Shown: positions 56,905 through 64,000 of the stretch, piece after piece | Numbering within the stretch: the first letter of the stretch is position 1 | Layout: each line of letters opens with the position of its first letter | DNA from: Tenodera sinensis | Taxonomy: Eukaryota; Arthropoda; Insecta; Mantodea; Mantidae | Direction of reading: 5' to 3' | DNA length: 64,000 nt | Assembly (NCBI GenBank): GCA_030765045.1 | Contig: CM060961.1 | Coordinates: forward strand, 139,177,564 to 139,241,563 | Position numbers and translations under genes: made by a program | The notes under the pieces: generated by a model | Seen by the model: the letters and a program-made list of their open reading frames with translations, nothing else | The model's database searches: none | Told to the model about the DNA's origin: nothing

Positions 56905-59065
56905 TTTTGTATACGAATTGTCACTTATTCATTCAGTTGTTTTGTACAAATTAAGCAAGGTCATTCTTTTGTTTAGTCACTGTCATCAAATGTATCTCAT
57001 AAATCACTGAAAAACGAAGTATTACACGTTGCAATTGATTAATCATCAAAATATTTGAATCTGACAATTGTATTTCCAACAATTTATCTTTTAATAATGA
57101 ATGTGTTTTTTGAAAATAACAGTTATTTGCTAGTGCTAAAAATAAAGTGAGATTTATTTGAGATTATAAACTGGTTATAACAAAAGAGAAGATCCAAATA
57201 CATGTAATTCTTGGGTTTCGTTTTGTTCAGTTGGCAATGCTAAACTATAATAATCGAAATTAATATATGTTAAACGATTTTTTATGGAATTTAACATTTT
57301 CTAGTAAAAACTTGTGACAGTATTTAAATTCACATTTTATTTATAAAATAGCCCAGATAAATATCATTTGAAGGCTCGACCTCATATAAATTCTCCCACT
57401 CCGCTCAGGAAGTTATAGGTTAAGGCCACACGTCTTACGATATTGCTTGCGATAAATTACTAAAACCATTCGGGCTTGAACCCGTTGTCTATGAGTAAAA
57501 TTGTTTACACAGTTTAAATTCCATTTACTCCCACCGTGAAACTTTCGCACGTGCGTTATACTTCTCTCAACTGTGAATAGCATTGTCTTCTTGATTTGTT
57601 TATTCAGCCTTTGTTTTCATGCAAGGAGAACAGAACTGCAAAGTCATCACATAGCGACAGGTTTTGAAAAGATCTGACTATCGCTTTAGCAACTTAGTCT
57701 CTTACACGTATAACGAAATGCGTAAATGAAGTTCCCTGCAATTAGAGAACTCTTCTCTTTGTACTTTCCAACTGCTGAAACAAGGCACACAGGTATAAGC
57801 GCGATGAATCTGGATAATGTACGTCTGCGTAGTAGGTAAACATTAAAACTCCCTAACAATCGGCAGCATGGTTCTTCATATTTGTGTCCGAGCTCAGATA
57901 CTCCTTGTGAAAATTAGAGAATGTGTTTGAGCTGATAATGCGTCAAGTAGTGTACGAGTACAAAATAACAAACATCCTGTGAATAACAGTGGAACATCTA
58001 CAAATTAAGAAAATGTATTAGTTTAAAGAGTTTTATTCTCTGAACCAGCACCAATGAAGCTTTAAATTCAAAGCTGTTCTCTTTAGTTTTTAAATGTACT
58101 TATTTACCTTCAACTTTCCTTACTGTTTTCCACAGCAAAGAAATTCACAGAGGAATGAGGCAGAGGGGGCATTGCCGATCAGACTAGGGTCCGATATCTT
58201 GCCTTACTTTGTTTATGATACACAGGACAGCTCAGTTACAACCCATTCAAAAACATAGGCTACTTTTGTGAAGAACAGTATTTCTACTGAATTCTGTTTT
58301 GTGTACATCAGTGATGCTGTGTTTGGAGAAGTATCAAATAGTAATGTCTAATGTGCGTAAGAAAGGCAAAACTGTTTACAGTGAGGCACATGTTTAATAG
58401 TTTTAATCCTTGTGTAGCATGCGTTTTCCGTCACACCCATTCACTGTCCTCGCACATTCTTGTCAGGGACTTTCTCTGCGCTGAGAAACAGTATAAAAGT
58501 TCACGTTATGAAATAGTAGAGCCCGCAGATTTGTTCTCGTTGTCCAAATCAATGCATCAATCTTATTCTCTTTTCTTTCTTCACGTATTTCTCATCGTCC
58601 CTTTTGTAGGTAGTCACAGAGTGCTATCTTAATCAGCAACGTACATCACTTGTTTGACTTGACTTTAGAGTCGGTTACGACTGCCCTTAACATCTAAACC
58701 TATGATGTCGCTATTATTTTACTTAATTAGCTCCGTCTCTTTAATAAAACACAGGAGGTTGTTAACCAAAGTTTTCTTAGGAACATCACCATCTAGTTCA
58801 TCAACCGAGCAGTTCATAACTTTTCCTACACAGATTTCGCACTTACGGTTATATGAGAGGCAGTTTCGCTCTTTTCATTACATAACCTCTACACTGCTTC
58901 TTCTCTCTAGATAGTCATTCTGTGTTTCCGTGATCTGCAATATCCCGTGAAGAACCCGGTTGGTTTTAGATAGGAACTACTGAGAGTAGGTAGACCTTCA
59001 GTGAGTGAGGATATTTAAATATGTGAAATATGTGAATATTTAAACGTGTGGAAAAAACAAAAGCG
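56905..59065. other. AT-rich spacer with Rep-A scraps
   Basis: 57600-57730 resembles the 3' part of Rep-A on the plus strand (TTTTCATGCAAGGAGAACAG). A lone B-box-like GGGCTTGAACCCG occurs at 57471. ORFs at 58351-58914 are not recognised. Confidence 0.4.
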
Positions 59066-59716
59066 AAATATCTTGTGCACACTCACCTCACTTTCTCTAA
59101 TTACCCATGTACATACTATTCTTAAAAACGCTTATTCTACTTCATCAGTAAAAGTTTCGTGAAAATTCTTTAGTAACATATTTCCGTGTAGCTACTACGG
59201 CAACATGGGAATACAGTAGGTTTAAGAAATAGCCAAATCTTTAAAGAACTGGTCGCTAAGTGATGGCTTTGAAACTCCATTCTCTTTGCATGTGCAGAAC
59301 ACAAAAACGAATAACAACTTCCCATTTGAGAAAAGTTAAGTACTGGAAAATTCACACAAATAACCAGGAATATTTCGGAAATTGTTCACTCTACAAAAAA
59401 GCAAGATTTTGTCTGTCTTAAGGTTTCCCAGTTATGTAAAAGACATTAAAATGAACAGGACTTCTGAGAACATTACCGAAAATTTAGAGATATATTCGTA
59501 CGTTTCATTTGTCATTAAAATATCTTAAACGTGTGACGTTTTAATAAAACTCGTCAGAAACATTTTTGAAAAAATCAAAATTTTGAAAATGTTTCATATT
59601 AAGAGTAAGCTGGGGCGGGCAACATTCTTGAAAATCTTCGTGTGGTATCCTCGAAAGATGCTGAACTTAAATACCAAGTTTAGTATTTAAGCGAGTTCCA
59701 TTTTTGAGCTTAGCTG

Positions 59717-59778
<62 letters not shown>

Positions 59779-59903
59779 CAAACAGATCTATTTATAAAAC
59801 TGCTTATTCTTTTATTCAGGGAGTCTAAAATTATGTATTTCCGGTGAAATCTAGGTGGAAATTCATTTCTTCCCCTACTTGCTATATGGTGTAGAGAAAG
59901 TAA
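59066..59903 (-). repeat. Rep-A copy 9 (near full length) with (CA)n
   Basis: Runs from TATCTTGTGCACACTCACCT to CTATATGGTGTAGAGAAAGT. Shows ATTTTGTCTGTCTTAAGGTT, AAATACCAAGTTTAGTATTT and TTTCCGGTGAAATCTAGG. The CA tract is expanded to about 28 units. Confidence 0.75.
59719..59775 (+). repeat. (CA)n microsatellite inside Rep-A
   Basis: About 28 perfect CA units at the family's usual tract position. Confidence 0.97.
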
Positions 59904-59904
59904 A

Positions 59905-60241
59905 ATATAAACAGTTTAGGGAGCTCAGGAAATCTCAAAACGTGAATTTTTGTTGAACATTCTATGTGGATCTTGAGTACACAACTAGCGTAGGTAAACA
60001 GCACACAAAATAAAACAAAAACAAATGCGATGGCATACAGGATGTCTCACCTAACTCTGCAACTTCAAATATCTTCGACATGCAACAAAATATGAAAAAT
60101 CCAATTGGTCAGGAATGAACCTATGTCTGGGAGCAGGGAGCAGGTTGTGTGGAGCGTTCTGCTTCAACCAAGCAGTGATGTGTGTTAGGAACACTAAGAC
60201 TAAATTTTCAGGTGAAAATAAAATTTTCGACTTTTAATTAT

Positions 60242-60294
<53 letters not shown>

Positions 60295-60880
60295 CTTTAG
60301 ACACCATTGAATCATTTGACCAAACAATCTCTCGAACCCAATATTTTTTTAAATTCCAGCAACATGTTTAATTCACCCGTGAACTCTATTTTCACCACCC
60401 TGTGTTGCAGAACACGTGCTTTTTTTCCTCTCAGTTTTGCATTTTGTATAAAATGTATTCCTTGTTCGACTCCTAGCAACTGCAGTCAAAACGCCTGTGG
60501 TAAAGAAAGGAGTGGGCCCAAGTAAAATAATGGATAAATGGCACACTTGCAACCTTTAGGGGTTTCATTTGACTGCAGTTACGTGAATTTTGTTTCTTTT
60601 TCTTAAAAAAATAAATAAAAAAAAAACCTACAGTTTTACTGACAAAATGTAATATTTTTACAATGTAAGACAGCTGCAAATTACGTGGATTTTATTTAAT
60701 TAGGTTAGCATAATCTCATGTGTTATCCAAAAGTTCCAGAATGCATTTGATAATTGCTGAATTCACTTGCTCACAGAAAAGGAGGAATTTTAACACTAAC
60801 AGCTTCGTAAAACAAAAATGCATTTCACTGCAAATAATAACACCAACCTCAATCAAATATTTAATTTATTTTCAATTTAC
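59905..60880. other. Spacer with (AT)n and a possible transposon end
   Basis: (AT)n at 60245-60289. At 60042 ACAGGATGTCTCACCTAACT resembles a mariner-type TIR, but no partner was found. No gene. Confidence 0.45.
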
Positions 60881-60881
60881 T

Positions 60882-61050
60882 AAAGGATATGGTTTATTAC
60901 GGGTTTTTGAACATTTAATGAGAATTAGTATAATAATTAATGTATTTTGATTATCAATCAGATTGGTAGGAGGATTTTTGGCAAGATTAGTATGTTTACG
61001 TCAAGTTGATATAAAATCTTTAGTTGCTTATTCATCTGTTGCTCATATAC
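60882..61050 (+). pseudogene. ND4: NUMT: nuclear copy of mitochondrial ND4, ~169 bp
   Basis: Read with the invertebrate mitochondrial code, 56 codons are continuously open: KGYGLLRVFEHLM, then a variable stretch, then WLSISLVGGFLASLVCL and RQVDMKSLVAYSSVAHM. This is the conserved core of NADH dehydrogenase subunit 4 of complex I, usually GGYGLLR...LVGG...L.Q.D.K.L.AYSSVAHM. Two AGA codons fall where Ser is conserved (S-I-AGA-L-V-G-G and A-AGA-L-V), ATA reads as Met, and TGA as Trp. With the standard code the TGA is a stop. The flanks do not continue as mitochondrial sequence. Too short and misplaced to be functional. Confidence 0.88.
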
Positions 61051-61054
61051 GTTT

Positions 61055-62397
61055 TAAAGTCTCAGAAAATGCCACAGTATACTTTGAAAACAAGTAAGGC
61101 ATTCTTTTAAGAATGAGTTTTTTTTCACTAATTAAAAGCATTTAATTCTATTACCTGAGAAACTTTTTGAGCTAGGAGATTCAGCATTTGCACAGTTATT
61201 TCCTTATCTATTCATATGTGCCAGTTTTTAAGTGAACAGATGTAAAACTGAAAAAGTTGGAAAAAGAAAAGTTAGAAAATTTAGTTCCAGTGTCTCTTAA
61301 CTGCTGACGTAATATACGAAAATGTTGCGCATGTGCTTAGGGGAAGAACTGTGGGTATGTGGGAAACCAATTTGCCATTTGAAGACTTTCCTAAAAGATA
61401 TACATGTGAAGGTCAGTAGAATGACTCCCCAAATTGCGGGGATGGCATAAATGGAAGTGAGTGCACCAAGAATTAGGGTATTTGAATTGCTTCAAGTATC
61501 CACCAGCCCGCTTAGCGCACCACAGAACTCGGTCCTCAGACTGATGATACCACAAGTCTGTTGTAGTTGTGAACTATCGGCCATAGTAAAGCGATGTGAA
61601 TAGTTATATTTGTATAACACATATTTCTTATTTCTTTCTTCCCTACAAGGCAATGCTGTTGTCAGTTCCAAAACTATTTAAGTCTCCAGCCACAATCTTT
61701 GTACCATGATAACAAATTCCGGATGTATGATACGAATAACCTTCATCTAAAACACGAAAATTACTGTGAGGCAGTTTGATATAACTGTGGACAAGAAATC
61801 TAAAGTGTTAATGCTAGGTGATAAATGTGTGACCACCAAGTGAGGTCCTAATCCCAGCCGTCCAATATCCTCTGTAATATATCCTTTCTTGTTCCACGGG
61901 GTGCAGTGGGAGGAGCTTGACTTGTCAGGGTAGAACAAAAGCGTGGATGGGTTGGTTCTCTCTGCATCTATATATTATGTGAGCATTACACAGGGGAGTG
62001 AGTGAGCCGGGGCACAAGTACTGGGGAATTGCTGAGAGTTTATATACAGAACAAAGGAAGACGCAGCACCACTTCTAGGAAACCTCTTGCACTGAAGTCT
62101 TGAAATGTAATATATACACTCAAGATAATAAGAAAACATACACGTACATTAGAAAAGTTACTGTAACAGACATAATGCTATAATTGCAATTGTACGAGAA
62201 GCAAAACAAGTTACACTTTACCCGCAAAAAATAAAAGCTTACAAATGCTTCAAGCTTGGGATTATTTATGAACATAGAACTTTGGGCTCCAAGGAGGAAG
62301 GATTTTGTCACCTTCTCTACTGCAGCTCTACTGCAGTACTTTTATAGAATTCGGATTTGAGATACGCCAAGTACACCCGATATGAAATTTGGCTTAA
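61055..62397. other. AT-rich spacer
   Basis: No gene or repeat recognised. Confidence 0.5.
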
Positions 62398-62445
62398 TAC
62401 CGTATTTGCTCGAAAATAAAACCGCTCGACTGTAAGACCCGCCAA
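62398..62445 (+). repeat. Single pogo-type transposon end
   Basis: TA followed by CCGTATTTGCTCG and then CCGCTCGACTGTAAGACCCG resembles the TIR class seen at 44291, but no matching right end lies in the next kilobase. Fragment only. Confidence 0.35.
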
Positions 62446-62449
62446 CTTT

Positions 62450-63500
62450 GGGGGCAAATTCTAGACGAAAAAATATGTATGTGAATGTTATACACGTTAA
62501 TTTGAAGGAATGGGGTGGTAGACATTGACTTTACTCATTAGTAGCTTCAATCTTTCTACCGACTTTCTTCTTACTAGTAAAATAAGATCTTTAGTAACAA
62601 CAGCAACTTCATTCAAAGCTAATTTTCTTGTAACTATCTGTTAGCGGTAACCTGAATTCACGAATAAGCTTCACTATAGGTTTCAAGTTATGTTTTGGAA
62701 TTTTCTGAAAAAAAAATGGCGTACAAACAGTGGGTCGAGAGTATTCGGTACAACCAAATATGATTTGCTAATGGAGAAATCATAGGAATAAACTTAAAGC
62801 CATGAAAAAAAGGACGTGGCGCTAAGAAAAGACACCATGCTGTAGTGGATGACAAAGTGACGGAGTGGGTGGAAGAGAAGAGAAGAGCAGGAGAGAGGGG
62901 AGAGGAGAGAAGAGGAGAGGGGATGGGTGGGAAGGGTAAAGGAAGAGAAAGAAGATACATATTAAATTCATACTATAATAAAACCTTTGTTTTCAGTTTC
63001 CGAAATACTCCTTTCTAAGACCCTCACTATAATTTCATTAAAAACAGTGGGAATATTATTTTCGAGTGAATACGGCAGTTGTCAAGGTATCTTATCCTCT
63101 TACGACCGGCAAACCGTAGTTCTAGAATCAAACATACCTAGTGAGAGTACTCGAATATCGTTTTCTTAATCGTACAATAAACAATACGTCTATCTGTCTG
63201 TCGCTCTTCAGAACATTGCCCCTAGCATCTCTAACACAGTTGAAACTTAGTCATCTCCGTCAGGAGATTGCTCATTATGTTACTTGAATATCACTAAGTA
63301 ACGTGTACTGCGATTATCAAGAAAAACAGCTTCCGCAGAGCTTGAGATATGAATATTTTAATCAACTGTCGTTAACGTATATAGTACAATGAAAGTGGCA
63401 ACAGAAAGCGACTGAATCTGGAGCTGATGCTTTGATAGAAATATTTTTCCCACTCTCGTTACCTCTGCAATTCAAAACTCCACAGTGGTATCAAAGTCTA
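62450..63500. other. Spacer with a GA-rich tract
   Basis: 62870-62950 is purine-rich (GAGAGGAGAGAAGAGG type). Nothing else recognised. Confidence 0.5.
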
Positions 63501-63504
63501 AATG

Positions 63505-63660
63505 CAGTAGAATCTCGAAATAACGCGGTTCTTGGGGAACATGCTTTAGCCCCGCGTTATAGCGATTCCGCGGTATATCGAAATGTAGATTTAGATGTGA
63601 CAAAAATCGATCCCGCGGAGATATTGCATAACATTCGTGCAATAATAAATTACAGTAAAC
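63505..63660 (+). repeat. Possible pogo/Tigger-like terminal sequence
   Basis: CAGTAGAATCTCGAAATAAC followed by GCGG and, later, CCCCGCGTTATAGCGATTCC. Repeated (A/T)AACGCGG motifs after CAGTAGAATCTCG recall the ends of pogo-like transposons. Only one end is visible. Confidence 0.35.
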
Positions 63661-63884
63661 TGTAAAGTATATAATACACGGTAAAGTGCACCACTTTTAA
63701 ATGCAATTACACACAGTTATGCCGGGGATGTATTCCAGTCCTGCCGCCGATCTTAATTTACACAGTACACACAATTACATTGTACCCATTTTACACTAAC
63801 TTATTTTGCATTCTGTTAAAGAAATCATAAGTTTTGTGTGGCGGTGTAATTCACAACGTTTTTTCCTCCGCCTATTACTTAAAA

Positions 63885-64000
63885 AAGTTAAACTCGTGGC
63901 ACTACAGTCCACATCGGACCAGGGCCTGCCAACGCGACTGCCGACCTCACGCCCACATACGCAAGGTAGAAGTGGGCGATCGTCCAACCGATACGGGGAG
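63885..64000 (+). repeat. Left part of an unclassified interspersed repeat, cut by the window edge
   Basis: AAACTCGTGGCACTACAGTC, then GGCCTGCCAACGCGACTGCC and ACGCCCACATACGCAAGG. GC-rich compared with its left flank. I believe I recognise this as the start of a repeat common in insects, from memory and not verified. Confidence 0.4.

Overview
This is a stretch of insect nuclear DNA. It is AT-rich, gene-poor and full of microsatellites and decayed transposable elements. I find no complete host protein-coding gene, no intact RNA gene, no CRISPR array and no prokaryotic-style operon. Three things point to an insect, probably a large repeat-rich polyneopteran genome such as a cockroach or termite. 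A nuclear copy of mitochondrial ND4 (60882-61050) reads correctly only with the invertebrate mitochondrial code (AGA=Ser, TGA=Trp). Several tRNA-headed SINE families are present. The mariner, hAT and LINE relics are of types common in arthropods. The order-level placement is a guess.

Layout. 1-370: 3' end of a LINE ORF2 on the minus strand. 950-7,000: two SINE-B copies and a poly(A)-interrupted mariner relic. 7,980-15,350: a (CCN)n tract, two good copies of an ~850-bp repeat I call Rep-A, SINE-B, an LTR-like block, a hAT tail and an (AAT)n array. 15,430-17,041: an LTR-like block beside a well-bounded, internally deleted mariner element (TIRs, TA duplication). 18,220-20,470: a 91-bp tandem duplication, 0.6 kb of compound trinucleotide repeat and SINE-B. 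21,545-25,290: Rep-A and three SINE units. 26,153-30,677: the best-resolved object, an I/Jockey-type LINE inserted with its 5' part inverted and its 3' tail in sense, bounded by an 11-bp target-site duplication. 35,200-42,020: (AAT)n and a nest of Rep-A copies and SINEs. 42,290-50,420: transposase relics, a SINE, a pogo-like element with TIRs, (AAT)n, a second LINE tail, a 735-bp (GAAA)n array and another SINE. 51,520-59,900: more Rep-A, interrupted by a 1,065-bp hAT element with an 8-bp target-site duplication. 60,000-64,000: the NUMT and isolated transposon ends.

Nothing here works as a pathway. The content records insertion, nesting and decay. Rep-A is the most interesting unexplained component: about ten to fifteen copies of a non-coding, hairpin-ended element with a (GT/CA) tract at one fixed internal position, which has grown into a long microsatellite in several copies. 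Family names Rep-A, SINE-A, SINE-B and SINE-C are local labels only. All homology calls are from reading the sequence; no database search was run.
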